DNA of 26,039 nt, from assembly GCA_038147495.1 (NCBI GenBank), contig JAYQTT010000005.1:1-26039 (forward strand). Direction: 5' to 3'. The notes below the pieces were generated by a model. That model had not been told where the DNA came from. It saw only the letters and a program-made list of their open reading frames with translations, and did no database searches. Below, piece after piece: positions 1 through 11,053 of the stretch. Source of the DNA: MED-G116 sp038147495. GTDB taxonomy: Bacteria; Pseudomonadota; Alphaproteobacteria; Puniceispirillales; Puniceispirillaceae. Both the position numbers and the translations under genes were made by a program. Position 1 is the first letter of the stretch. Each line of letters begins with the position of its first letter.

Positions 1-1276
<1,276 letters not shown>

Positions 1277-1300
1277 GGGTCGGTCTCCTACCTTTTAGGC

Positions 1301-1771
1301 TTACCAGCGATAATGCGAGAAGGCGCGGTTGGCCTCTGCCATCTTGTGGGTGTCTTCACGCTTTTTGACGGCGTTGCCGCGGTTGTTGGCGGCATCCATC
1401 AATTCAGCAGACAGACGATCGACCATTGTGGTCTCGCCACGCTTGCGTGAGCTGTCAATCAGCCAACGAATCGCAAGTGCCTGCGCCCGCTCGGCCCGCA
1501 CCTCAACCGGCACCTGATATGTGGCACCACCAACACGGCGCGAACGAACCTCAAGATGAGGACGAACATTCTCGAGGGCGTCATGGAATACCTTGACCGG
1601 CTCATTGCCAGACTTTGATTCGATCTTGTCGAAGGCACCATAAACGATCTTTTCAGCAACAGACCGCTTGCCGTCATACATCAGGCAAGACATGAACTTG
1701 GAAACAACCGCGTCCTTAAACTTAGGATCGGGAAGGACAGGACGTTTTTCGGCTCTGTGACGACGTGACAT
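1301..1771 (-). CDS. rpsG: 30S ribosomal protein S7 (uS7)
   Basis: S7 is the primary assembly protein of the 30S head. It binds the 3' major domain of 16S rRNA and lines the E-site exit channel. The 156 residues match the usual length. Recognisable parts are the start MSRRHRAEKRPVLPDPKF, the core VGGATYQVPVEVR, and RAFSHYRW at the C-terminus. The start ATG at 1769-1771 has a GAGAGG ribosome-binding sequence about seven bases upstream. Only 12 bases separate it from rpsL, and fusA follows after 24, so the three are surely co-transcribed. In Escherichia coli S7 represses its own operon through the rpsL-rpsG spacer. The spacer here is too short for that structure, so any feedback must use another site. 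Confidence 0.98.
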   Translation of the reverse strand: MSRRHRAEKRPVLPDPKFKDAVVSKFMSCLMYDGKRSVAEKIVYGAFDKIESKSGNEPVKVFHDALENVRPHLEVRSRRVGGATYQVPVEVRAERAQALAIRWLIDSSRKRGETTMVDRLSAELMDAANNRGNAVKKREDTHKMAEANRAFSHYRW

Positions 1772-1783
1772 CGGTGCCTCTCT

Positions 1784-2155
1784 TTATTTCGGACGTTTGG
1801 CGCCGTATTTCGAACGACGCTGACGACGGTCGGCAACACCTTGCGTATCAAGCGTGCCGCGAATGATGTGGTAACGCACACCGGGAAGGTCTTTCACGCG
1901 ACCGCCCCGGATAAGCACAACTGAGTGCTCTTGCAGGTTGTGACCCTCACCAGGAATATAGCTCGACACCTCAAAACCATTGGTGAGGCGAACACGAGCC
2001 ACTTTCCGCAAAGCCGAGTTCGGCTTCTTTGGTGTGGTTGTATAAACGCGTGTGCAAACACCCCGCTTTTGCGGGCATGCTTCCATCGCAGGAACTTTTG
2101 TACGAGCAACGGGACGCTTGCGTCCGTGCCGGATCAGCTGGTTAATCGTTGGCAT
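1784..2155 (-). CDS. rpsL: 30S ribosomal protein S12 (uS12)
   Basis: S12 sits at the decoding centre of the 30S subunit and tunes codon-anticodon proofreading. The protein has 123 residues, the normal length. The conserved PKKPNSALRK and GGRVKDLPGVRYH segments are intact, with lysine at both classical streptomycin positions (the Lys of KPNSA and the Lys of RVKDLPG). The encoded allele therefore looks streptomycin-sensitive. The gene begins the str cluster (rpsL-rpsG-fusA), and the start ATG at 2153-2155 follows a GGGG-containing ribosome-binding sequence. Nearly 300 bases separate it from the end of rpoC, leaving room for its own promoter and a processed leader. Confidence 0.98.
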   Translation of the reverse strand: MPTINQLIRHGRKRPVARTKVPAMEACPQKRGVCTRVYTTTPKKPNSALRKVARVRLTNGFEVSSYIPGEGHNLQEHSVVLIRGGRVKDLPGVRYHIIRGTLDTQGVADRRQRRSKYGAKRPK

Positions 2156-2364
2156 TTCTGCCCCTTTTTTGTCTCGACCAAGAGCACTTTAACGTGCAAC
2201 AGGGCTGTTTGGCTCAGGACTTATCTGAGCAACACACCCGTTCAAACCCCCGAAAGGGATTTTGCTACCTAATATAACGATCCATCGTCTGGTCTTTTGA
2301 TCGCGTTTGCGACCCGCAACCACTACCTAGATCAAAAAGGTGAGCGGAACCTATTTTAACAGTG

Positions 2365-2400
2365 CGGGCGGGTCAAGCGCTTTTTGCTCAATCCCGCCCG
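2365..2400 (-). terminator. GC-rich hairpin downstream of rpoC
   Basis: An eight-base perfect arm pair CGGGCGGG (2365-2372) and CCCGCCCG (2393-2400) is extended inward by TTGAGC/GCTTGA pairing with wobbles. On the minus strand it lies 50 bases past the rpoC stop. No U-run follows it in that direction, so it is not a textbook intrinsic terminator. A processing or pausing hairpin, or a partial terminator between the rpoBC and str transcripts, is the best reading. Confidence 0.4.
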
Positions 2401-2419
2401 TTCTGCGTGTTTTTTTCAT

Positions 2420-2442
2420 CTTTTGACCGAAAAGGCCAAAAG
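2420..2442 (-). repeat. 9-bp inverted repeat just after the rpoC stop
   Basis: CTTTTGACC (2420-2428) and GGCCAAAAG (2434-2442) pair over nine positions with one wobble around a five-base loop, eight bases beyond the rpoC stop codon. Like the hairpin next to it, it lacks a downstream T-run on the coding strand. It may protect the 3' end of the rpoBC message or mark a cleavage point. Confidence 0.4.
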
Positions 2443-2449
2443 AACAGGC

Positions 2450-5400
2450 CTAAGCCTCGTTTTCAACGGCGATTTCATCACCTGATTCGACCGCCTCGGC
2501 AGCAAATTCGCTGCTTTCGATGGCTGGTGCCGCAGCTGCTTGCTGCGCCATGATCACCTTGTCGCGGTCCGCCGCAATCCGGCGCAGGCGATTCATCACC
2601 GAACCGGTACCGGCAGGAATCAACCGGCCGACAATGACGTTCTCCTTCAAGCCATCAAGCGTGTCCTGGCGACCGCTTACGGACGCTTCGGTAAGGACGC
2701 GCGTTGTCTCCTGGAAGGATGCGGCCGAAATAAAGGATTTCGTCTGCAGAGAGGCTTTGGTGATACCAAGCAGAACCGGCTGTGCCACTGCCGGACGAAG
2801 GCCTTCGGCCTCGAGCGCCGCGTTGGCACGAGCGAACTCTTCCCGGTCAACCTGCTCGCCAACAAGGAAGGTGCTGTCACCAGCCTCGTTGACCTCAACC
2901 TTCTGCAGCATCTGGCGGACGATCACTTCAATGTGCTTGTCGTTGATCTTCACACCTTGCAGACGATAAACGTCCTGAATTTCCTTGACCAGATAAGCCG
3001 CAAGCTCCTCAACACCAAGGATGCTCAGAATGTCATGCGGAACCGGGCTACCATCGAGAAGCAGATCGCCCTTACGCACGATATCACCCTCGTTGACAGC
3101 CAGTGGCCGTCCCTTTGGCAGCAGATATTCTACGGGCTCGGCATCGCTCTCCATCGGTATGACACGGATTCTGCGCTTGGCCTTATAGTCATTGCCGAAT
3201 TCGACACGACCTTCAGCCTCGGCAATCACCGCGAAATCCTTTGGCTTGCGGGCTTCAAAAAGCTCAGCAACCCGCGGCAGACCACCGGTAATGTCACGCG
3301 TCTTTGATGATTCGCGCGGGATCCGTGCAAGCACGTCACCGGCTTCAACCTTTGCACCGTTCTCAACCGACAAGATCGCGCCGGCAGAGAGGAAATAGCG
3401 GGCCTCCAGACCGTTTGTAAGGGTCAGAACCTCACCATCTTTATCGCGCAATGTGATCCGCGGACGAAGATTGGCGCCACCAGCTGCCTGTTTCCAGTCA
3501 ACAACCTCACGGCTGGAAATACCGGTCGCATCATCGGTAACCTCACGCATCGAAATGCCTTCGGTCAGATCGACATAATTGGCCACACCCTGCATCTCGG
3601 TGATGATTGGCATGGTGTATGGATCCCACTCGATCAACACCTTGCCCGGAGCCACCTCTTCGCCATCACTGACGAACAATTTACCACCATATGGCAAACG
3701 ATGGCGCGCGCGCTCACGGCCTTGCTCATCAAGGATCAGCAACTCTGTGTTGCGGCTCATGACAACTTTGCTACCTTCCTTGTCGGTCACAAGGTTGGCA
3801 TCCTCCAGCTTGATCTTGCCGCCGATTGCAGCTTCGATATTTGACTGCTCGGCACCACGCTGTGCAGCACCACCCACATGGAAGGTGCGCATGGTCAACT
3901 GGGTTCCCGGTTCACCGATAGACTGCGCAGCAATAACACCGACAGCCTCGCCAATGTTTACATTTGTGCCCCGCGCCAGATCACGGCCATAACATTGACC
4001 GCAAATGCCGGTCTTGGCCTCACACAGCAACGCTGAACGGATCAGTGCCTGGTCAACACCGGCATTGTCTATAATGTCGGCATGCTCCTCAGTCACCATC
4101 TGTCCAGCGGCAAGAACAAGTTCACCGGTCTTCAGGTCAACCATGTCTTCGGCAAGAACGCGTCCAAGAATACGATCATACAGCGTCTCAATGACCTCAC
4201 TGCCATTCATCACAGCGCGAATGGTCAGGCCCTGTGAGGTGCCGCAATCTTCTTCGTTGACGATGCAATCCTGCGCCACATCGACAAGGCGACGTGTCAG
4301 ATAACCAGAGTTCGCCGTCTTCAACGCGGTATCCGCAAGTCCCTTACGGGCACCGTGGGTCGAGTTGAAGTATTCGAGAACATTCAGCCCTTCTTTAAAG
4401 GACGAGATGATTGGTGTTTCAATGATCTCGCCAGATGGCTTGGCCATCAGGCCCCGCATGCCGGCAAGCTGCTTGATCTGTGCGGCCGAACCACGCGCAC
4501 CGGAGTGCGCCATCATCCAAACTGAGTTGATTGGCTCGCCTTCCTTGGTCGTGGAAATACCCTTCATCATCTCATCAGCAACGAGATCAGAACAGCGTGA
4601 CCACACATCGACCACCTTGTTGTATTTCTCACCCTGCGTGATCAATCCATCAAGATATTGCTGCTCAAACGTCTTCACCTGAGCTTCAGCATCAGAAACG
4701 TATTTTTCCTTCAGATCAGGCGTTGTCAGGTCGGCAATACCAAACGAAATGCCAGCATCGCATGCCTGGCCGAATCCAAGTGACATCAGACGGTCACAGA
4801 AAATGACTGTGTCCTTCTGCCCACAGTGACGATAGACATGATCAATCACATCACTGACTTCTTTTTTGGTCATCAATTTGTTGACCAGTTCAAACGTACA
4901 ATTCGGGTTACGTGGCAACAGATCGGCAAGTTGCGCCCGACCCGGAGTCGTCTCGACCACAGCATGCACCAGCTCACCATTTTCGTAATGTGATGGCACA
5001 CGCGCCTTGACCTTGGCATGCAGGCTCACCGAGCCATTATCAAGCGCCAGAAGAATCTCCTGCACATTGCTGAAGATCATGCCTTCGCCTTTTTCGTTGT
5101 CGCGCTCAAGCGACATGTAATAAAGGCCAAGAATGATGTCCTGCGATGGCACGATAATCGGCTTGCCGTTGGCCGGGCTGAGAATGTTGTTTGTCGACAT
5201 CATCAACACGCGGGCTTCAAGCTGGGCTTCCAATGACAGCGGCACATGCACGGCCATCTGGTCACCGTCAAAATCGGCGTTGAAGGCAGTACAGACGAGC
5301 GGATGCAGCTGGATTGCCTTACCCTCAACCAAAACTGGTTCAAACGCCTGAATACCAAGGCGGTGCAATGTCGGCGCCCGGTTCAACATCACCGGATGCT

Positions 5401-6655
5401 CGCGGATCACCTCCTCGAGGATGTCCCAAACCTCTGGGCGTTCCTTTTCAACCATGCGCTTGGCCATCTTCACGGTGCTGGCCATGCCATACAATTCAAG
5501 CTTCGAGTAAATGAACGGCTTGAACAATTCCAGCGCCATTTTCTTTGGCAGACCGCACTGATGAAGCTTTAGTTCAGGACCAACAACGATTACCGAACGA
5601 CCAGAGTAATCAACCCGCTTACCGAGCAAATTCTGCCGGAAACGGCCCTGCTTGCCCTTCAGCATATCAGAGAGCGATTTCAGCGGGCGCTTGTTTACGC
5701 CGCTGATGACACGGCCACGGCGACCATTGTCAAACAACGCATCAACAGATTCCTGCAGCATACGCTTCTCGTTGCGGACGATGATGTCCGGCGCACGCAA
5801 TTCAATCAGGCGCTTCAGGCGGTTGTTACGGTTGATCACGCGGCGGTACAGGTCGTTGAGGTCGGACGTCGCAAAACGACCACCATCAAGCGGCACCAGC
5901 GGGCGCAATTCTGGCGGGATGACCGGAACAACATCGAGGATCATCCATTCTGGGCGACAGCCGGACTCACGGAAGGAGTCTACCAGCTTCAGACGCTTGA
6001 CCAGCTTCTTGCGCTTCGCTTCGGACCCTGTCTCGGCCAGCTCTTCACGAATCTTTACACGCTCTTCGTCAAGATCGAGATCAACGAGAATTTTCTTGAT
6101 CGCCTCGGCGCCGATATGCGCTTCAAAGGAATCATCACCAAATTCGTCCTGCGCGTCATAATATTCTTCTTCAGACAGCAGCTGGCCTTTGGTCAGCGAT
6201 GTCATCCCTGGCTCAATCACAACGAAATTTTCGAAATACAGAACCCGCTCAAGATCTTTCAACGTCATGTCAACGAGAAGACCAATCCGGCTTGGCAGTG
6301 ACTTCAGGAACCAGATATGGGCAACCGGCGCGGCGAGCTCAATGTGGCCCATGCGCTCACGGCGCACCTTTGACAAGGTGACTTCAACACCGCATTTCTC
6401 GCAGATGATGCCCCGATACTTCATCCGCTTATATTTGCCGCAAAGGCACTCATAGTCCCGAACCGGGCCAAAGATACGGGCGCAGAACAGACCGTCTTTT
6501 TCCGGCTTGAATGTGCGGTAGTTGATGGTTTCGGGCTTTTTGATCTCGCCGAATGACCATGAGCGGATACGCTCTGGTGACGCAATCGAAATGCGGATCT
6601 TGTCAAAGCTCTGTGGGCCCTGTGGCTGCCCGAATGGATTCATCAAATCGTTCAT
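2450..6655 (-). CDS. rpoC: DNA-directed RNA polymerase subunit beta'
   Basis: Beta' forms the clamp and half of the active site of RNA polymerase. The protein has 1401 residues, typical for this class. The N-terminal zinc ribbon has Cys70, Cys72, Cys85 and Cys88. The catalytic loop NADFDGD places the Mg-binding aspartates at 461, 463 and 465. The second zinc site (CGTSQG, then CEAKTGICGQC) is intact, as is the trigger-loop region around QSIGEPGTQLTMRTFH. The C-terminus is acidic and ends ESGDEIAVENEA. The start ATG (6653-6655) follows GGGAGG about nine bases upstream. The gene lies 112 bases after rpoB with a strong hairpin between them. I see no insertion, intein or frameshift. Confidence 0.99.
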   Translation of the reverse strand: MNDLMNPFGQPQGPQSFDKIRISIASPERIRSWSFGEIKKPETINYRTFKPEKDGLFCARIFGPVRDYECLCGKYKRMKYRGIICEKCGVEVTLSKVRRERMGHIELAAPVAHIWFLKSLPSRIGLLVDMTLKDLERVLYFENFVVIEPGMTSLTKGQLLSEEEYYDAQDEFGDDSFEAHIGAEAIKKILVDLDLDEERVKIREELAETGSEAKRKKLVKRLKLVDSFRESGCRPEWMILDVVPVIPPELRPLVPLDGGRFATSDLNDLYRRVINRNNRLKRLIELRAPDIIVRNEKRMLQESVDALFDNGRRGRVISGVNKRPLKSLSDMLKGKQGRFRQNLLGKRVDYSGRSVIVVGPELKLHQCGLPKKMALELFKPFIYSKLELYGMASTVKMAKRMVEKERPEVWDILEEVIREHPVMLNRAPTLHRLGIQAFEPVLVEGKAIQLHPLVCTAFNADFDGDQMAVHVPLSLEAQLEARVLMMSTNNILSPANGKPIIVPSQDIILGLYYMSLERDNEKGEGMIFSNVQEILLALDNGSVSLHAKVKARVPSHYENGELVHAVVETTPGRAQLADLLPRNPNCTFELVNKLMTKKEVSDVIDHVYRHCGQKDTVIFCDRLMSLGFGQACDAGISFGIADLTTPDLKEKYVSDAEAQVKTFEQQYLDGLITQGEKYNKVVDVWSRCSDLVADEMMKGISTTKEGEPINSVWMMAHSGARGSAAQIKQLAGMRGLMAKPSGEIIETPIISSFKEGLNVLEYFNSTHGARKGLADTALKTANSGYLTRRLVDVAQDCIVNEEDCGTSQGLTIRAVMNGSEVIETLYDRILGRVLAEDMVDLKTGELVLAAGQMVTEEHADIIDNAGVDQALIRSALLCEAKTGICGQCYGRDLARGTNVNIGEAVGVIAAQSIGEPGTQLTMRTFHVGGAAQRGAEQSNIEAAIGGKIKLEDANLVTDKEGSKVVMSRNTELLILDEQGRERARHRLPYGGKLFVSDGEEVAPGKVLIEWDPYTMPIITEMQGVANYVDLTEGISMREVTDDATGISSREVVDWKQAAGGANLRPRITLRDKDGEVLTLTNGLEARYFLSAGAILSVENGAKVEAGDVLARIPRESSKTRDITGGLPRVAELFEARKPKDFAVIAEAEGRVEFGNDYKAKRRIRVIPMESDAEPVEYLLPKGRPLAVNEGDIVRKGDLLLDGSPVPHDILSILGVEELAAYLVKEIQDVYRLQGVKINDKHIEVIVRQMLQKVEVNEAGDSTFLVGEQVDREEFARANAALEAEGLRPAVAQPVLLGITKASLQTKSFISAASFQETTRVLTEASVSGRQDTLDGLKENVIVGRLIPAGTGSVMNRLRRIAADRDKVIMAQQAAAAPAIESSEFAAEAVESGDEIAVENEA

Positions 6656-6709
6656 TTAACTGCCTCCCCAACCTCAAAGTTGGTGTTGCATAAGGGTTTC
6701 TCGCGATGT

Positions 6710-6737
6710 GGCAGCCCGGTATTCGTTGCGGGCTGCC
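6710..6737 (-). repeat. Perfect 9-bp hairpin in the rpoB-rpoC spacer
   Basis: GGCAGCCCG and CGGGCTGCC pair perfectly around a ten-base loop, with a further U-G pair possible outside. The hairpin sits in the middle of the 112-base rpoB-rpoC gap. On the coding strand no T-run follows, so termination is unlikely. An RNA-processing or mRNA-stability element fits better. Confidence 0.5.
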
Positions 6738-6767
6738 GCCCTGTTTTTGCGGTTTGGCTATCTAAGC

Positions 6768-9700
6768 CTAATATTCAGCCTCGTGGAGATCGACATTCAG
6801 GCCAAGTGAGCGCAGCTCTTTGACCAGAACGTTGAAGGATTCCGGAATGCCTGACTCGAAATCATCATCACCGCGGACGATGGCTTCATAGACCTTGGTA
6901 CGACCCGATACGTCGTCCGACTTGACCGTCAACATCTCCTGCAGGGTATAGGCGGCACCATAGGCCTCCAATGCCCAGACCTCCATCTCACCAAAGCGCT
7001 GTCCACCGAACTGCGCCTTACCACCCAGCGGCTGCTGAGTGACCAGAGAATAAGGACCAATCGAACGCGCATGGATCTTGTCATCGACAAGGTGATGCAG
7101 CTTGAGCATGTAGATATAGCCAACCGTTACCGCGCGATCGAATGCCTCGCCCGTGCGACCATCAGTCAACCATTCCTGACCGGTTTTGCTGAGACCTGCC
7201 TTTTCAAGCAGATTTACAACATCAGCCTCACGCGCGCCGTCAAAGACGGGTGTGCCCATCGGAACACCACGGCCCAGCAGGCTCGCCTGCTCAAGCAGCT
7301 GATCATCGTCCAGCACCTTGATTTCCTGCTTGTACTGTTCGTCATCATAGATTTCCGAGAGCAGTTTGCGCAGTTCCTTGGTATCTGTTTTGGCACGCGC
7401 AGCCTCTGCCGCCGCACCAACCTGCTTGCCCAATCCACGAGCTGCCCAACCAAGGTGCGTTTCGAGGATCTGCCCGACATTCATTCGAGACGGAACGCCA
7501 AGCGGGTTAAGCACGATATCGACAGGTGTACCATCATCAAGATACGGCATGTCTTCGACCGGCACGATACGGGAAATCACACCCTTGTTGCCATGACGAC
7601 CAGCCATCTTGTCACCCGGCTGAAGCTTACGCTTCACGGCGACAAACACCTTGACCATCTTCATCACACCGGGGAGCAGCTCATCGCCACCCTGCAGCTT
7701 GTCAACCTTGTCATTGAAGCGGGCCTGAAGCTCAGTCACCGCATTCTCGAAGTTGGCAACCTGCGCCTCGATAAGCTGCTGCACCTTGTCATCCTTCACG
7801 GCGATCTGTTGCCATGCAGATTTAGGCAGTTCCTCGAGCATGTCCACGCTAAGCTTCGCGCCGGACTTTGCGCCCTTTGGACCCGAAGCAACGGTCTGGC
7901 CGTCAAGCAACTCTGCCATACGACCATAGAAACCACGCTCAAGAATCGCTCTCTCGTCATCACGGTCTTTACCAAGACGGTCAATTTCCGCGCGATCAAT
8001 CGCCAGAGCACGCTCGTCTTTCTCAACACCACGGCGCGAGAACACACGCACTTCAACAACGGTTCCAGAACCGCCCGGAGGAAGCTTGAGCGATGTATCA
8101 CGCACATCGGAAGCTTTCTCACCGAAAATCGCCCGAAGCAGCTTTTCTTCAGGTGTCATCGGTGACTCACCCTTTGGTGTCACCTTACCAACGAGGATAT
8201 CGCCAGGGCCAACCTCGGCACCGACATAGACAATGCCGGCCTCATCGAGATTCTTCAGTGCCTCTTCGCCAACATTCGGAATGTCACGCGTGATCTCTTC
8301 CTGACCCAACTTTGTATCGCGGGCCATGATCTCATATTCCTCAATATGGATCGAGGTAAAGACGTCATCACGAACGATACGCTCTGAAATCAGGATCGAG
8401 TCCTCGAAGTTGTAACCGTTCCATGGCATGAACGCGACAAGCACGTTACGGCCAAGAGCCAGTTCACCATCCTCGGTAGACGGACCATCAGCGATGATGT
8501 CGCCGCGTCTCACAGTGTCACCCACCTTGACCAGCGGACGCTGGTTGACGGTTGTGTTCTGGTTCGAACGCTGGAATTTCAGGAGCGAATAGATATCCAC
8601 CGGCGATACGTCGGCTTCGCTCTCCTCAGAGGCACGAACAACAATCCGCGTTGCGTCAACCTGATCGATCACACCCGCACGGCGCGCCACAATGGTCACA
8701 CCTGAGTCACGCGCCACACGCGCTTCCATACCGGTGCCAACGATTGGCGCCTCGGCACGGACAAGCGGCACCGCCTGACGCTGCATGTTCGATCCCATCA
8801 ATGCACGGTTCGCGTCATCATTCTCGAGGAATGGAATGAGCGCCGCCGCAACGGAAACCAGCTGCTTTGGCGACACGTCCATCAGTTCGATGTCTGTCGG
8901 GCGGGCAAGACCAATCTCACCAGCACGGCGGACCGGAATAAGTTCACCAACAAACGCGCCCTTTGCATCGAGCTCGGCATTCGCCTGCGCGATCGTGTAA
9001 CGTCCCTCTTCCATTGCTGAAATATAGGACACTTCCTTTGTCACCTTGCCATCAACGACCTTACGATAAGGTGTTTCGATGAAACCGTAGCGGTTGATCT
9101 TGGCATAGGTGGCGAGTGAATTGATCAGACCAATATTCGGGCCTTCCGGTGTTTCAATCGGACAGATCCGGCCATAATGGGTTGGGTGCACGTCACGCAC
9201 CTCAAATCCCGCACGCTCGCGGGTCAGACCACCCGGACCAAGCGCCGACACACGCCGCTTGTGAGTGATCTCGGACAGCGGGTTTGTCTGGTCCATGAAT
9301 TGTGACAGCTGGGATGAACCAAAGAACTCACGAACAGCCGCGGCCGCTGGCTTGGCATTGATCAGATCTGCCGGCATCACCGTATCGATTTCAACCGATC
9401 CCATACGCTCACGGATCGCACGCTCCATACGGAGCAGTCCGATACGATATTGATTTTCCATCAATTCTCCGACAGAGCGCACGCGGCGGTTGCCAAGATG
9501 GTCGATATCATCAATGTCGCCGCGTCCATCTTTCAGACCAGTCAACACCTTCAGGATCGCCATGACGTCATGCTTGCGCAGAACCCTGACAGAGTCATCA
9601 GTGTCCAGCTCCAGGCGCGAATTCATCTTGACCCGGCCGACAGACGACAAATCATAACGGTCAGAATTAAAGAACAGGCTGTCAAACAGCGCGTGTGAGC

Positions 9701-10946
9701 TTTCCAATGTTGGCGGCTCACCCGGACGCATCACCCGGTAAATATCGACCAGCGCGTCTTCACGGCAGGTGTTACGATCTGCAGCAAGCGTGTTGCGCAG
9801 ATGCGGGCCAAAGTTGACATTGTCGATGAACAGGATTTCGATCTCATCGATCCCATTATCAGCAAAGCGTGCCAACAGGTCTTCGGTGATCTCGTCACCG
9901 GCCTCGGCATACACCTCACCAGTTTGCAGATTGACCACATCTTCAGCCGCATAACGGCCAAGCAAATCTGAGTCCGGAACATGAATCGCCTCAACACCGC
10001 TGTCAGCAAGCTTGCGCAGCGAACGCGGAGTCATCTTTGTTCCGGCAGTTGCCAGCACCTTCTTTGATTTGGCATCAACCAGATCACGCACGAGCTTGCT
10101 GCCCTTCAGGCCATCGGCGTCAAAATCGTGGCTCCACCCCTCACCATCGCGGCGATAGCTCACCGAGCGGTAGAAATGCGCCAGAATTTCCTCACGGCTC
10201 ATGCCTTCGATACGCTCTGGATCAACGGCCTCGCCGGTTTCTGCACATTTCTCGACATATTTCAGTGAGTCTTCATCAGGCAGCGCCATCATGAATGTCG
10301 TCGCCGGCAGCTTGCGCTTGCGGTCGATCCGAACATTCAGAATGTCCTTTGCGTCAAACTCAAAATCAAGCCATGAGCCACGATAAGGAATCACGCGTGC
10401 GGCGAACAAAAACTTGCCAGATGCATGCGTTTTACCCCGATCATGGTCAAAGAACACACCGGGTGACCGGTGCATTTGTGACACGATCACGCGCTCAGTA
10501 CCGTTCACGATGAATGTACCGTTGGATGTCATCAGGGGCATATCGCCCATATAGACATCCTGTTCCTTGATATCGCGGATCGAGCGCGCGCCCGTATCCT
10601 CATCTTCTTCCCACACCTCAAGACGGAGCGTGACCTTGAGCGGTGAGGCATAGGTCAGCCCGCGCTGCTGGCACTCTTCAACGTCATATTTTGGTGTTTC
10701 GAGGTCATATGAAACAAATTCAAGCTTCGCCCGACCAGCAAAATCCTCAATCGGAAACACTGATTTGAAGGTTTCCTGGAGACCGTGATCTCCGCGCTCT
10801 TGCGCCATGATACCCATCTGCAAAAACGTGTCATAGCTGGAACGCTGCACGTCAATCAGATTTGGCATCGGCGTGATTTCTTCGAGATGCCCGAATGTGC
10901 GACGAATGCGCTTGCGGCTATCGAGGGTGCTGATGTGAGATGCCAT
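6768..10946 (-). CDS. rpoB: DNA-directed RNA polymerase subunit beta
   Basis: Beta forms the other pincer of RNA polymerase and carries the rifampicin pocket. From the chosen start the protein has 1392 residues, the usual length for alphaproteobacteria. An in-frame extension of 46 codons upstream is unlikely: it runs through the intergenic hairpin, whereas ATG at 10944-10946 has AGAGGA eight to nine bases upstream and gives the expected MASHISTLDSRKRIRRTFG. The rifampicin cluster reads FGSSQLSQFMDQTNPLSEIT, then HKRRVSALGPGG, with the Asp, His and Ser resistance positions in their sensitive form. The Thr in DQTN replaces the E. coli Asn and is, as I recall, common in alphaproteobacteria. PIETPEGPNIGLI and the C-terminal KAQFGGQRFGEMEVWALEAYGA region are conserved. 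The gene precedes rpoC and follows rplL. Confidence 0.99.
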   Translation of the reverse strand: MASHISTLDSRKRIRRTFGHLEEITPMPNLIDVQRSSYDTFLQMGIMAQERGDHGLQETFKSVFPIEDFAGRAKLEFVSYDLETPKYDVEECQQRGLTYASPLKVTLRLEVWEEDEDTGARSIRDIKEQDVYMGDMPLMTSNGTFIVNGTERVIVSQMHRSPGVFFDHDRGKTHASGKFLFAARVIPYRGSWLDFEFDAKDILNVRIDRKRKLPATTFMMALPDEDSLKYVEKCAETGEAVDPERIEGMSREEILAHFYRSVSYRRDGEGWSHDFDADGLKGSKLVRDLVDAKSKKVLATAGTKMTPRSLRKLADSGVEAIHVPDSDLLGRYAAEDVVNLQTGEVYAEAGDEITEDLLARFADNGIDEIEILFIDNVNFGPHLRNTLAADRNTCREDALVDIYRVMRPGEPPTLESSHALFDSLFFNSDRYDLSSVGRVKMNSRLELDTDDSVRVLRKHDVMAILKVLTGLKDGRGDIDDIDHLGNRRVRSVGELMENQYRIGLLRMERAIRERMGSVEIDTVMPADLINAKPAAAAVREFFGSSQLSQFMDQTNPLSEITHKRRVSALGPGGLTRERAGFEVRDVHPTHYGRICPIETPEGPNIGLINSLATYAKINRYGFIETPYRKVVDGKVTKEVSYISAMEEGRYTIAQANAELDAKGAFVGELIPVRRAGEIGLARPTDIELMDVSPKQLVSVAAALIPFLENDDANRALMGSNMQRQAVPLVRAEAPIVGTGMEARVARDSGVTIVARRAGVIDQVDATRIVVRASEESEADVSPVDIYSLLKFQRSNQNTTVNQRPLVKVGDTVRRGDIIADGPSTEDGELALGRNVLVAFMPWNGYNFEDSILISERIVRDDVFTSIHIEEYEIMARDTKLGQEEITRDIPNVGEEALKNLDEAGIVYVGAEVGPGDILVGKVTPKGESPMTPEEKLLRAIFGEKASDVRDTSLKLPPGGSGTVVEVRVFSRRGVEKDERALAIDRAEIDRLGKDRDDERAILERGFYGRMAELLDGQTVASGPKGAKSGAKLSVDMLEELPKSAWQQIAVKDDKVQQLIEAQVANFENAVTELQARFNDKVDKLQGGDELLPGVMKMVKVFVAVKRKLQPGDKMAGRHGNKGVISRIVPVEDMPYLDDGTPVDIVLNPLGVPSRMNVGQILETHLGWAARGLGKQVGAAAEAARAKTDTKELRKLLSEIYDDEQYKQEIKVLDDDQLLEQASLLGRGVPMGTPVFDGAREADVVNLLEKAGLSKTGQEWLTDGRTGEAFDRAVTVGYIYMLKLHHLVDDKIHARSIGPYSLVTQQPLGGKAQFGGQRFGEMEVWALEAYGAAYTLQEMLTVKSDDVSGRTKVYEAIVRGDDDFESGIPESFNVLVKELRSLGLNVDLHEAEY

Positions 10947-11053
10947 TAAATGTGTCCTCTTGAAAATTCCGGACAGAACAATCAGTTCGCCAGATTTTGT
11001 CTGTCCAAATCCCAAATGACCGACTGGCGAAAAACCACCAATCGAAAAACGAC

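Larger units (their letters stand above)
2156..2449 (-). promoter_or_regulatory. rpoC-rpsL spacer: leader and likely promoter region of the str operon
   Basis: This 294-base gap carries no credible gene. On the minus strand it holds two hairpins just after the rpoC stop (listed separately), then an A+T-rich stretch with a TATATT hexamer around 2272-2278, then a short stem GCTCAG/CTGAGC at 2212-2230 in what would be the rpsL 5' leader. The TATATT could be a -10 element, but I see no good -35 at the right distance, so the promoter assignment is an inference from position and base composition. The CCC/GGGG mini-hairpin near 2245-2262 is also visible. Confidence 0.4.

Noticed and set aside
2540..3307. 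255-codon plus-strand open frame
   Set aside because: It is antisense to the rpoC 3' half, with no recognisable domain or start signal.
7071..8165. 364-codon plus-strand open frame
   Set aside because: It lies wholly antisense to rpoB, whose minus-strand product is unmistakable; it has no family character and arises from codon bias.
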